From NCBI GenBank assembly GCA_027886185.1, contig WOAB01000893.1, positions 3,410,001-3,474,000 on the forward strand: DNA of 64,000 bases. The letters run 5' to 3'. The notes beneath the pieces were generated by a model. The model made no database searches and was not told the origin of the DNA. It was given only the letters and a program-made list of their open reading frames with translations. Position 1 is the first letter of the stretch. Each line of letters begins with the position of its first letter. The DNA comes from Rheum nobile (Eukaryota; Streptophyta; Magnoliopsida; Caryophyllales; Polygonaceae). The position numbers and the translations under genes are program-made. Positions 22,852-33,388 of the stretch are shown in pieces.

Positions 22852-25265
22852 CTCATTTTACATGGGTATTTTGGTAAATTTTCCAACTCCCGTACTACCA
22901 GTCGGATTAATTTCAGAGAAGTTCGGACATTCTGTAAGATGTTTGATCTCTGTAATATTTTTCTGAGTAGTGTAAAATACAGTTGACGTATTTTCAGGGT
23001 TAAATAGTCTTTCGTGTACGAATATATTTAACCCGGGGTTAAAAATCTTTAACCACATTTAAAGAGGACAAAAAGGCGAAAAAGGACAAAAAGGGCGAAA
23101 GAGGACAAAAGGGCCCAGAATTGGCCTTGACCGCACCCACGATCAGTCCACCGCACCCTGCGGTGGAGGCCAATTCTATAAGGCGGTCTGGGGAGGCTCG
23201 CCGCACCCGCGGTGAGGCCACCGCACCCCGCGGCGCCATGATGATTTCCTGCGACGCCGAACTTCAGTCGTTGCGACATCGAACTCCTCACCCCTGCAGC
23301 TGTCCCATCTTGTCTGTAGGCGCCTACCATGACGCAGTTGCTTGCTAACCTCCTTACTTGGGCTATAAAAGGGAGGATCTGGAGAGGAGATTGATGCACA
23401 TCTGAACAAGCTCTCTCCCTCTCAAATATCGCATCTCCATTGTTACCGGAAAACTCAAGCTCTCGCCGGAGTTGTCGCCGGAGTTCCCTTTGGTGGTAAA
23501 GGTGCTTTCAAAGTGGTGATTGGTGATCTAAGGAGTTTGGAGATCAAAGCCATCCAAATCGAAGCCAAACGCGTTGATCACGGTGAGTTTTCATTGTCGT
23601 CGTCGTTGATTGTCTGACCTCTGTAGCTCCACCGCACCCGCGGCCAGAAGCCACCGCACCCGCGGCCAGAAGCCACCGCACCCGCGGTCAAGGTCGGCGC
23701 ACCCGCGGTGGGCTGGGCTCGTGGTGTGGCTTTGGGTGTTGTGGTCTCGAGCGAGGCTTTGTTCCTTCGATTCCTTTCGTCTTTCCTTAGATTCGTATAT
23801 GTTATTATCGAATCTAACTTAGGGTCTCGTTATGGGTCGTTCCATAGGGATTTGTTATCCGAGATATGTCCCTGTTTCGGACCCAGGAACCCGTCGTCTC
23901 TAAGCTTTGTTCAAGCTTTCGTCTAATCTAAGGCAAGTGGCGGTTCGCTCTTGCTTATCATTCCATATTTCCATTAATTATCAATTGTTTAATTGTTAAT
24001 TAATTTGGGATGATTTACTATTTTCGTTGGGAACAGTTTTGATAAATGATATGATTAAAACATGATATTATAATAGGTTGTATATCTGCTAGAACAACGC
24101 TATTATATATATATTGATGATGATTGCCTTGAGGGCATTGATGTGGACTATTGTGTGCTTGAATTGTTTAGTTAGCACGAGTATTCGTAGAAACGCTACT
24201 AGGGCCCTGCGAGGTCCAGTCGTTTCTTTATAACCTGGTGGAGAGGGCGACAAACCCGAACACCATCTTGCAGGTCATGACCGTCCTCTATCCGAGTATA
24301 GAGGTGGTGCACTTAGCTAGTGTCACATATCTCGGGAGTTGCTCCCAAGCGATCTCTCATCTCTGGACGAGATGATCATGATAAAAGCTTATAACGTGAT
24401 GCACGTTTTGGAATTAAATGAGATAAGTGCCGTTATCGCACATAATTAATATACCCTCAGGCGAGTAGTGCAGCTAGGAAATAGTGCAGCTAGGAAAACT
24501 CGTCTTGACTTTGATCATAGTAAAGTTCTCTTTCCAATCTGGATTTGCATTGTGCGGTGAAGTTGGTCGTGAACCGAAACATCAAGTCGTTTTGAACGCT
24601 TGTGTGAAATTATAATGTTCCCCAACATTTGTCATGCTTCCAATAAGACTCAATTCGTTGGAGTCTTCTCTTAGTTTGTTTCCATAAGACTCAATTCCGT
24701 TGGAGTCTTCTCTTGATCATGTCTTTTCATATATTCCAGTAGGAGTATGGTGGTTGACTATCGTCATCGGTTTTGATTCGAGAAGCGATGAGTCTAACCT
24801 AATACGACTACTTAGAACCATTCTGTTTTAGCCCTTGCATAGTCTTTCATTAGACTAACCAAACGGTTTTATTCCAATGCATGGTTGGCTGGTGTCATCC
24901 GTCCTATACGGCACATCAGATAAACTGCAGTTCCGTGAAGGCTAGAAACGACTATGAAGGCAAAATGAGTTTTTGAGAGTTTTGTCCAGGTTGAGATCCT
25001 TGGCGGTGATCATTGTGATCAAGACTTTATGTCGTTTACTTTAAAAGACTTCCGCTGTATAAAGACTACTCTGTATTTCAGTTGTATTTTGGATTATGAA
25101 TGTAATCCCAAAACCTTGGTTTAAATGGATGTTATGATATTTTGTATCATAATTGTTGTTTTTATGATTTGTATAAACTGGAAAAGCCTGGGGTGGCTTC
25201 GGATGTGGAACTTGAGGTCACTGGCGGTAATACCTTTCAAGGAGACATTTGGGGAGGGTGTTACA
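22852..25265 (+). mobile_element. Solo LTR of a Ty3-gypsy element inside the MULE
   Basis: A single 2,414-bp LTR begins TGTAATATCCCTC and ends GGTGTTACA, with a TATAA duplication at 22847-22851 and 25266-25270. It shares many blocks with the LTRs of elements E and F, including GGCAAGTGGCGGTTCGCTC at about 23934 and GCACGAGTATTCGTAG at about 24176. A TATA box (TATAAAA, 23364-23370) lies in the same relative place as in those LTRs. It is the product of unequal or intra-element LTR recombination that removed the internal region. Confidence 0.93.
23125..23720 (+). repeat. Clustered CCGCACCCGCGG motifs in the solo LTR
   Basis: About eight near-copies of ACCGCACCCGCGGT or variants lie in two clusters, about 23129-23235 (upstream of the TATA box) and 23629-23715 (downstream of it). 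The downstream cluster is a short tandem with the linker CCAGAAGCC. Element E has a different but related motif at the same LTR positions. Confidence 0.75.
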
Positions 25266-25619
25266 TATAATTCCTCATATGAACCCTAGAATGTTTTGAA
25301 TCTTGTACTGACATTGTGCTTATGTTCTCTACAAACGTTGTATTTGTCCTGAAAACGCTTGCATATGATCCATACTCATAAACGCATCCCCATACATAAT
25401 AAGAGATTACATTGTTATGAAACCATTATACAGAGATTATGTTGTTCAACTTTACAAAAACGTGCCCTTGGCATGGCATTCCCACACACAAAAGAAAAAA
25501 AACTAGCATCCCAAAGTTCATACAAAAGGAGGGAAGATTAAAAACGCTTGCATATGAAAAACGCATCCCCACACATACTCAGAGATTACACTGTTATGAA
25601 AACATTATCCAGGCACCCA
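25266..25619. other. MULE spacer with duplicated phrases
   Basis: No gene is seen. Two versions of a phrase containing ACGCTTGCATATGA and CGCATCCCCA occur about 185 bp apart (about 25359 and 25545). This is probably the downstream region of the minus-strand coiled-coil gene. Confidence 0.5.
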
Positions 25620-26059
25620 TCAAGATAGATAGCGCGCCATCAGATCTCCCCTTAAGAACTCAGCATGCTCCAACACCCTTGTTATGTTGAGTTCAGTGAA
25701 GACGGTGTCCCATTCAATCTGCCAAAAAAACAAAGCATCTTAGGCACGTCACTTGCACATAGGAAGAAAATATACAAGAAAAGCCTTACCATTCTGAACT
25801 TGAGCTTTATCCAGGCCTTTTCTTCTTCGATCTAAGCACCTGCCGGACTCACCGCAGCAAGCTCCCGCCTCAGGCGGACAACATCCTTAATTAAAGCTAC
25901 CAACTCCAAATCTCTCGCGACAATGTCGCGAGAGTAGCTCTCAAATTCGGCCTCGGTCATCATCCGCCCTCCAAGATGATCCACCACATCCCGGGCAGCT
26001 TGCAGAAGTTCATATACTTCAACGTACACGCCAGTGACAAATTCATGTTCTCCGGCCAT
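25620..26059 (-). pseudogene. Small coiled-coil protein gene of the MULE, one in-frame stop
   Basis: Not recognised as a named family. Exon 1 is 25790-26059 (ATG at 26059) and exon 2 is 25620-25718, joined by a GT-AG intron of 71 bp with a pyrimidine tract. Together they make 123 codons in one frame, interrupted once by TAG at 25832-25834. The protein begins MAGEHEFVTGVYVEVYELLQ, has a charged heptad-like helix (DLELVALIKDVVRLRREL) and ends FLRGDLMARYLS. Codon content is GC-richer than the surroundings. Frame continuity across the intron and past the stop is the main evidence that it was a real gene. It could be a MULE accessory gene or a captured host fragment. Confidence 0.6.
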
Positions 26060-26294
26060 GGCTTTAGAATATAGAGTTTGTAGAGAAGATTTGGGAAAGT
26101 GGAAGTGTTTGAAGAACCAAGAGAGCGTAGGAGTATTTGAAGAACCTTGGTAGAGAGCGTGGGAGTATTTGAAGATCCTTGGTAGAGAACTTTGGTACAG
26201 AGCCTGTGAGTATTTGAAGAAACTTGGTAGAAAAGATTTGGGAAAGTAAGGGTGTTTTAGGGAAAATTAAGAGGGGTCAAATCGAATAAAAATT
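26060..26294 (-). promoter_or_regulatory. Upstream region of the coiled-coil gene with short tandem phrases
   Basis: The phrase GTATTTGAAGA.CCTTGGTAGAGA occurs in three or four variants between about 26105 and 26235. It probably contains the 5' leader and promoter of the minus-strand gene. No certain TATA box was chosen. Confidence 0.4.
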
Positions 26295-27530
26295 GGAAAC
26301 GAACTCACTTATTTCAATGTAACCTGACAACCCTGAAACCGTACTGTAAATAGCTTAATAAGGCCTGAGAAACCCGAATAAGTTTTCAACTATCTATGTT
26401 GTTATTGCTCTGACTTCAATTAACAGTGCGCGAGTGAGACTAACTATAAGCCTATAACTTTGTCAGTCCACATATGATTGTTTGCAAAGCTTAGAACTAT
26501 ATTGTCAAGCCAAATATTGAGTCTGTAGAGAAGCAAGGGAGAGCCTCGGAGTATTTTAAGAACCTTGCTAGAGGGCCTGGGAAAAGCATTAAAAGTCACT
26601 TTAGTATTGAACCTTGAGGAGAGAGTAAGGGTCTTTTGGGAAAATTAAGAAAGGGGTAAAACCGGATATGCATTGGAAACGAACTCACTTATTTCAATGT
26701 TGTTATTGCTCTGACGTCAATTAACAAGGCGCGAGTGAGACAAACTATAAGCCTATAACTTTGTTAGTCCACATATGATTGTTTGCAAAGCTTATAACTA
26801 CATTGTCAGGCGAAATATTGAGTCTGTAGAGAAGCAAGGGAGAGCCTCGGAGTATTTTAAGAACCTTGCTAGAGAGCCTGGGAAAAGCATTAAAAGTCAC
26901 TTTAGTATTGAACCTTGAGGAGAGAGTAAGGGTTTTTTTGGGAAAATTAAGAAAGGGGTCAAACCGGATATGCATTGGAAACGAACTCACTTATTTCAAT
27001 GTTGTTATTGCTCTGACGTCAATTAACAAGGCGCGAGTGAGACAAACTATAAGCCTATAACTTTGTCAGTCCACATATGATTGTTTGCAAAGCTTATAAC
27101 TACGTTGTCAGGCCAAATATTGAGTCTGTAGAGAAGCAAGGGAGAGCCTCGGAGTATTTTAAGAACCTTGCTAGAGAGCCTGGGAAAAGCATTAAAAGTC
27201 ACTTTAGTATTGAACCTTGAGGAGAGAGTAAGGGTCTTTTGGGAAAATTAATAAAGGGGTCAAACCGGATATGCATTGGAAACGAACTCACTTATTTCAA
27301 TGTTGTTATTGCTCTGACTTCAATTAACAAGGCGTGAGTGAGACAAACTATAAGCCTATAACTTTGTCAGTCCACATATGATTGTTTGCAAAGCTTATAA
27401 CTACGTTGTCAGGCCAAATATCGAGTCTGTAGAGAAGCAAGGGAGAGCCTTAGAGTATTTTAAGAACCTTGCTAGAGAGCCTGGGAAAAGCATTAAAAGT
27501 CACTTTATATATGGTCTTTCAGGGAAAATT
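26295..27530 (+). repeat. About 302-bp tandem repeats in the MULE interior
   Basis: Unit landmarks GGAAACGAACTCACTTATTTC recur at 26675, 26977 and 27278, with a diverged first copy at 26295 that carries about 79 extra bp. Each unit contains GTTGTTATTGCTCTGAC, a TTGTCAGTCC/TGTCAGG pair and GAGAAGCAAGGGAGAGCC. The copies are very similar, which implies recent amplification. Open frames through the repeats have no domain and are judged non-coding. Confidence 0.85.
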
Positions 27531-28289
27531 AAGAGGTGTATGAAAATTAAGGGTGGTTGGTTCCTCCTTTATGTTGTTATTATTTCCATAAAACTGACAA
27601 CCTGAATACGTATTGTAAAAGACTTAATTGGAAAGGATGACGTCAGGTCAAAATTTATTCAAAAGCCTAGGTTTTTGTACTTAAAATGACCTGACAACTC
27701 TGAAAACGTCTTGTAAGACTTTAATACGGCTTGACTTCAGTCAAACCTTTGCCTCCGTATTTGCAAATAATCGAGAACTTACCCCGCCATTTTATGGAAG
27801 TTTTATGGAAGTTTTAAAATCGTTTAAAGGCTACTTTTTCAGTTTAAAAACCCATTAAATTTGAAAAATATTAGGTTGGTTACTGTGGAAGTTTTTAAAC
27901 TGTTTTTTTACCGTTTTATAGACTGTTTGAACAAGTGTGACGTTTGTTTCAAATCCGCCCGAACTCCTAATCCTCCTATGGTTGTGTATCCTGCTCTGGC
28001 TAAGAAAAAGTAAAGCTGGAGAATATTGACTGAAATCTGCATATAAGAAAAGGCTTTGAACTCAAAAAGCTTTTGTTTATGTACAAAAAGATGATGACCT
28101 GACACACATCACATCAGCTTTGAACTTTCATTTAATTTCTCTTTCTTTAATAAAAACAAAAAAAATCTCGAACAGTTCATATTTGCACAGAAGAAAAACA
28201 AAGAACATCGAAGAGTAGAAAGAGGAACACCCTCTTCGAAAACAATTTTAATCGAGAGTATCTTATAGCAAACGAGAGGAAATTATACA
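27531..28289. other. MULE spacer, partly duplicated elsewhere
   Basis: No gene is assigned. It contains CCTGACA at 27690 and 28098. A block at about 27770-28000 (TTTAAA-rich, then GTTTCAAATCCGCC and CTAATCCTC) is similar to blocks at about 30080-30250 and 30440-30630, so this part of the MULE was internally duplicated. It forms the upstream region of the GRF zinc-finger gene. Confidence 0.5.
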
Positions 28290-28914
28290 ATGACAAAAGG
28301 CTGGACACAAGGAAGCTCATCTGCCAATTCAAATTCGTGGAGGAGAGGGCACGAAGCCACTGAATCATCAACTCGAAAATGTTTCCATGGCCTCCCTGCA
28401 ACAATACAAACTTGCAAATAGAGTCAAAATTCGGGAAAACAGTTCTATGGGTGTCCATTATGGAAGGTAATGTTGAATTTGAATTTTAGGGTTTTGATTT
28501 AGGATTTTTTCTATACATTTAGGGTTCTAATTTGAGGCTTTTTCAATTAGGGTATAATTGGGGGTTTTTGAATTTGGTGCAAAATATGATTTTGTACTTG
28601 TTGGTAATTCAATTGGGATTTCATTTAGACTTAAACTAAGTTCTTGGACGATTTCACTGATAGTTGATTGGTTTAATTTTGTATTAAACCATAGGCAGGT
28701 CACGATTGCAAATACTTCAAATGGGTGGATGGTCAAGCTTATAATTTTAGAGCCAATGAGACTATTGAAAGCGTAAGAGTTGTTGAAGATCACGGGACAA
28801 CCTCTCGGCCAAATATTTACCCGTATCAATCGACTTCAAGCAATGACATTATGAATATCAAACCAGAAAATTTAGTGTTGAAAGTTGTACTTGGTGTGTG
28901 GTACTTGTGGTGTT
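28290..28914 (+). pseudogene. GRF-type zinc-finger protein gene of the MULE, broken
   Basis: The ATG at 28290 begins MTKGWTQGSSSANSNSW, followed by KCFHGLPATIQTC, an in-frame TAG, NSGKQFYGCPLWK up to a GTAATG donor near 28474, and after an intron of about 220 bp (acceptor near 28697) HDCKYFKWVDGQAYNF. C-x-H-G, then Cys, then Cys in that spacing is the GRF zinc-finger pattern, normally a small nucleic-acid-binding domain. The second exon fits only if phase shifts by one, so either the splice site differs or an indel is present. The tail ends near 28914. A partial second copy of the second exon lies at about 30638-30721. Confidence 0.6.
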
Positions 28915-29001
28915 AGTTGTTGTGTTGGTTGTCCAATTTGTAACCTTGTTGGTTAAAGTATGATAAAACAGGAATATGTCCTGACAATTTGTAATGTTTT
29001 C

Positions 29002-29125
29002 AGGACAAGACGCGTTATATTCAGAGTAATAACAACATGTGGTAATTGTATTTGAAATTGTCATCACAATTTCAAATACAATTACCACATGTTGTTATTA
29101 CTCTGAATATAACGCGTCTTGTCCT
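29002..29125. repeat. Perfect palindrome, 59-bp arms, 6-bp spacer
   Basis: The left arm is 29002-29060 and the right arm is its exact inverse at 29067-29125; the spacer is TCATCA. The arms extend further with mismatches. The sequence is AT-rich, with ACGCGT near the outer ends. A CCTGACA motif lies just outside at 28980. If transcribed it would form a long, fully paired hairpin. Confidence 0.95.
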
Positions 29126-29428
29126 AAAAACGTTACATTTGTCCTGAATAGGCATGTTTACATATTCGATGTTGTTATTGCTCTGAAATATTAATCAGTT
29201 TGCCCTGAACATTAGTATATGTATTATGAACACGATAAGTGTGTCCTGAACACGCATAAAAATAGTCAAAAGTAGTAAACGCGGGAATAAAGGCAAAGGA
29301 TCTTTGTTATTATCAGTTCATAACATTACATAACCGCAATAAGTTCCAAGTAGACACCCATAAGAAAAAGCATGAAAAAAACTAAGAAGCATCATTAAAA
29401 CTTATTTAAAACATCCCAACGGGTATCA
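29126..29428. other. Spacer between the palindrome and the PB1-like gene
   Basis: It contains repeated GTCCTGAA phrases (about 29148, 29195, 29230) and the probable 3' untranslated region of the minus-strand gene. No coding sequence is seen. Confidence 0.45.
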
Positions 29429-29779
29429 CTAGGGCAGAGACGTATGTGGATAATCACGAACCACGAACACCTTCACTCCGGCTTCCTTATCGCCGAGGCG
29501 GGCGATATCTGCAACGTCATCTTCTGTCTGCAGCGGTTGCAGGAAATGCTGCTCGGAGGCTGGGACCTGTTAAAAAAAAATAGATTTTGTACCTGGAGAG
29601 AGGCTGTTGATCATCCCGTGGACGGACCAAATATCCATCTTGTTGGTCGGCACCTTAACGAGTCTACTGCTCCCCCCCGTGTATTCATGGGTCGTAAGCA
29701 GGGCCATAATGCCAGTGGATGGGGATAATTGCCCATCCCAATACACCTGAAGAAAGACCTTCGTGAACGAGTTCGGCAT
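29429..29779 (-). CDS. Stand-alone PB1-like domain protein of the MULE (105 aa)
   Basis: Exon 1 is 29593-29779 and exon 2 is 29429-29559. The donor is CCAG/GTAC and the acceptor CCCAG at 29560; the total is 318 bp, 105 residues plus stop, with no lesion. The protein reads MPNSFTKVFLQVYWDGQL, then EYTGGSSRLVKVP, later FLQPLQTEDDVADIARL and GVKVFVVRDY. The pattern (TKV-beta-hairpin, Y-x-GG, then P-L-x(4)-DD-x(2)-A and a final V-x-V-F strand) parallels residues 1-100 of the MULE transposase encoded at 19219-22283, a PB1-like domain found at the start of many plant MULE transposases. A second AG at 29567 would give an early stop. The homology is an inference from pattern, not from a search. Confidence 0.62.
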
Positions 29780-29864
29780 GTTGCAATAGAGTTTTTGGAA
29801 TGGAGAGAGGAGTAAGAGGAGTTTGAGAGAGGACTTGTGAGGAGTTTGCACAAGGCAAGAACGT

Positions 29865-29872
29865 TATTTATA
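29865..29872 (-). promoter_or_regulatory. TATA box of the PB1-like gene
   Basis: Minus-strand TATAAATA lies about 86 bp upstream of the ATG at 29779. The expected transcription start near 29835-29840 makes that ATG the first in the message; the in-frame ATG at 29851 would lie upstream of it. This supports the chosen start. Confidence 0.55.
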
Positions 29873-29879
29873 CACAAAG

Positions 29880-30721
29880 ATGAGTGGAGAATAGAGTTAA
29901 TGACGGGTAGTTGAGGGAGTAAGAACGCTATTTAATTGAAAGTTAAGAGGGGTCAAATCGGATATGCATTGGAAAGAATGACTTTGAATAAGATTTATTC
30001 AACTTGACCTGACAAAGATTAATACGTACTGTAAGTCAGTACTATGACCTGACAAATCTTATTTCCAAAGCTTTGGTTTTATTCGAAAACTAACCCCACC
30101 ATTTTAAACGGTTTTAAACCGTTTTTTTTTTCGATTTCAAAACCATTTAAATGTAGGTAATAGTAGGTTAATGTGGAATTTCCCCCCCTCGTTTTAAAGG
30201 CTATTTTTCGATTTAAAAACCCTTTAAATGTAGGAAATATTAGGTTGTTCAATTGGAAAGGATGTTTTCCTACCGTTTTTTACCATTGTGATGTTTGTTT
30301 CAGATCCTACATAAATCATTGGAAAGGATGACTTTGAAAAATATTTATACAAAACGACCTGACAAATCTGAATACGCACTGTGAGTCTGTAATATGGCCT
30401 GACTTCAGTCACAATTTTGCAAAGCTTTGGTTTTATTCAAAAACTAACCCCACCACTTTAAACGAACCGTTTTAAGGCTATTTTTCGGTTTCAAAACCGT
30501 TTAAATGTAGGAAATATTAGGTTGGTCAATGTGGGAGTTTTTGCAACTGTTTTTTACCATTTTATGAAAATGTGATGCTTGTTTCAAATCCGCCATAACT
30601 CCTAATCCTCTTATGGTGTATCCTGCTCTGGCTATGCAAATGGGTGGATGGTCAAGCTTATGATTTTAGAGCCAATCAGACTATTGAAAGCGTAAGAGGT
30701 GTTGAACATCACGGGACAACC
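29880..30721. other. MULE spacer with internal duplications and a second GRF-exon fragment
   Basis: CCTGACA motifs occur at 30008, 30048 and 30358, the first and last followed by TACG and TGTA/TGTGA phrases. TTTAAA-rich blocks at about 30080-30250 and 30440-30600 repeat the block near 27770-28000. At about 30638-30721 a copy of the GRF gene's second exon (AAATGGGTGGATGGTCAAGC) is cut by insertion of gypsy F and resumes at 40531. CAACC at 30717-30721 is the left target duplication of F. Confidence 0.6.
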
Positions 30722-33388
30722 TGTAATATCCCTCAATTTTTAGTAAGGATATTCGGGTAATTTTTCCCAACCTTCACTAATTAATTATTTCGCTTTCAGT
30801 GGAGTTTGGATTTTCTGAAATATCCATGATATCCAAAATAATTCCCTGAGTGGTATAAAATACATTCAATGTATTTTCGAGACTTAGAATATTTGTTTGG
30901 ATACAAACATATAATTTTCGGGGTTTAATACCCATACCAAAAACCAATAGAAGCTCGCCGAAAGCACTACCGAAATTGCGCGAAGTTGTCGCTGGCTCGA
31001 GCCCCGTGTTGGCCGGCTCTCCTGCAGCGTGGCCGGGGCTTCTCCTGGAGCTATATAAGGAGCTCGTTGGAGAAGCTGATATGGGCACCGATCTGTCTCC
31101 CGCTTCACTCCCCTGTTCCTCTCAAGAAGCTCCCCTGTGAAGGCAGAGCACCGCGAGCTCCTGTGCGAGCCGAGAGCCACCGCGATGCCCCCGTGCGAGT
31201 CGTAGCTGGTGTAGCCGCTGCTCCTCCCCTGGCGCCGCTCCATCTCCGGCGTCGACTAGCCGATCGAAGCCAGCCGAGCTCCCTGTGGTTGTTGTGTGCT
31301 GTTGCTCCACCCCTGCTGGTGTTGCCGTCCGCCGCTGGTGCTCCTCCCCGGCGACGCAGGCCAGTCCGGTGGCGAGTCCCTTCCCAGCGAGCTGTGCGTG
31401 GAGCGTGGCTACGTGTTGCCATTGTTGCTCCGTTGTTGTGCTGTTGTTAGTGTTGAACCGAGAAAGAAGAAGGGGAAAAGTGCCCAAGTGGGCCCCCCTT
31501 GCTTTGTTTCGGTATTGGGCCGAGAAGCCCAATTCGTTTCCAGTCCAAATTCAACCCGAAATTATTCGAGCGGTATAATTTCGATTCCCTTTCGTCCGTA
31601 TTTTTTTTTAGGAAAATTTAATAAATTATTTTATGATTTAATATCATAGAAATGTATTAAATATAAATTCTTAAATTCGTCCAGTCAAATTAATTGATAG
31701 ATAATTAATTTGTCAGTTAGAACGTGATTTGTTGGATCGCGTGTGGACTCGTTTTCTGGTAGAAATATTCTGAAGCTTAAGCCATATCCTCGGAAAGGAT
31801 ATTTTCGGTAGTCGTCTCGTCCAGATTCATCGCCGAATCTATTACAGGCAAGTGGCGGTTCGCTCTTGCTCATCGTTCCATATTTACATTAGTTATCAGT
31901 TGTTTATCTGAGTAATTAATTTGGAATGATTATTGTGTTCATCTGGAAACGGTTTTGTTAACTGTTTTGGAAAACTAAAATATGATATTATAATAGGTTG
32001 TATATCTGTTAGAACAACGCTATTATATATATATATGTGAATTAATACAGATATTATAATAGGTTGTATATTGTTAGAACAACGCTATTTTATCTGTAAC
32101 GGGCCTTGAGGGCATTGTTATGAGTTATTGTTGTGTTGAACTGTTTAGTTAGCACGAGTATTCGTAGGAACGCTACTGTGTATCTCATTGCGAGTGCTAG
32201 TCGTTTCTTGATAACTTGGTGGTTAGGATTTAGTTCCTACCATCCTTCTCTAATGCCGTTTGTAGGGATTTAGTTCCCGACTCTGCCTTGAGGGATTTAG
32301 TTCCCGATTCGACTCTTGGGATTTAGTTCCCGAGTCAACTCCGCTCCTAGGGATTTAGTTCCCGCGAGACTTAGTTCTCGATTCGACTCTTGGGATTTAG
32401 TTCCCGAGTCAACTCCGTCCATGGATTTAGTTCCCGGCGGTATCTCTTTATCCCGATGGATGAGATGATTTAAAAGCCTATAACGTGATGTGCGTTTTGG
32501 AATTAAATAAGATAAAGTGCCCGAGTGCACATAATTAATATACCTTTGGCGAGTAGTGCAGCTAAGTTATAGTGCAGCTAGGAAAACTCGTCTCGACTTT
32601 GATCATAGTACGTTCTCTTTCCAATCTGGATTCGCTGTATGCGATGAGGTTGGTCATGAACCGAAGCATCTCAGTCAACTTTTAAATCATTGTTGTATGA
32701 TGCTGTAAACGTTCCAGATTTGTCATATTTCCTTAAAGACTCAATCTCTTGGAGTCTCTTTTCGAGTCGATTTCTGTGAAGATGAAGTCTTCCAGAATCT
32801 TCTCTCATGCATACCTCTTATTGTTATTCCGTGAAAGTGTCGGGTTATGTATCGTCCCTTCGGTTATTATTCGAGGGACAATGATAGTAAACGGTTACGA
32901 TCACTCGAACCACTCTGCTTTTTACCCTTGCTAGTCTATTCAAGTAGACTAACCCACGAACATTGTTCTCCGCATGTGGGCTAGTGTCATCCGTTCGATT
33001 CGGCACATCAGATAGAGCGAAGATGAGGAGACTAGATTGACTATGAAGACGATGGTTATTTTTGGATGTTTTAATAATTGTATTTTAATCAGGTTGATAT
33101 CCTTGGGCAGGTGATCATTACGATCACAACCCTTTTTGTAATACCTTTTATAAGTCTTCCGCTGTACTTTGTTTAAACTCTGTGTTTGGCCTATTCGGGA
33201 TTGGGTTGTAATCCCGTAACTCATGTTTCATTTGATTGAGGTTTTGTTTTGGATACTTTGATCATTATGTATCATTGTATGCCTTAAATTGTATTTAAAC
33301 CGGTAAAGCCTTGGGTGATCTCGGTAAGGAACACTGGGTCACTGGCGGTAATACCTTTCCAAATGGGTTAAGATTTGGGGGTGTTACA
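30722..33388 (+). repeat. 5' LTR of gypsy F
   Basis: This 2,667-bp LTR has a probable TATA box (CTATATAAGG) at about 31049-31058. It contains the GGGATTTAGTTCCC array at 32222-32440 and the blocks shared with the solo LTR and element E. Open frames across its GC-rich R/U5-like part are not supported as genes. Confidence 0.93.
32222..32440 (+). repeat. GGGATTTAGTTCCC repeat array in the LTR of F
   Basis: Eight copies or near-copies of GGGATTTAGTTCCC, each a short stem GGGA/TCCC around TTTAGT, are spaced irregularly, with two larger blocks (CCCGATTCGACTCTTGGG) duplicated. The array recurs at 39362-39580 in the other LTR but is not seen in the related LTRs of E or the solo element. Confidence 0.85.

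Noticed and set aside
22852..25265. Solo LTR as a gene-bearing spacer of the MULE
   Set aside because: TG..CA ends, the TATAA duplication and blocks shared with the LTRs of E and F show it is a retrotransposon LTR.
26866..27605. Small open frames over the 302-bp repeats
   Set aside because: Each repeat unit gives the same frame by duplication; there is no domain and no splice or promoter support.
28177..28458. 93-codon minus-strand frame
   Set aside because: It is antisense to the first exon of the GRF zinc-finger gene and its 5' flank, and the plus-strand reading has recognisable family residues.
30986..31450. Overlapping open frames on both strands in the GC-rich part of the LTR of F
   Set aside because: Several frames are open on both strands at once and recur at 38125-38749. 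This is expected from GC-rich LTR sequence; no domain is seen.
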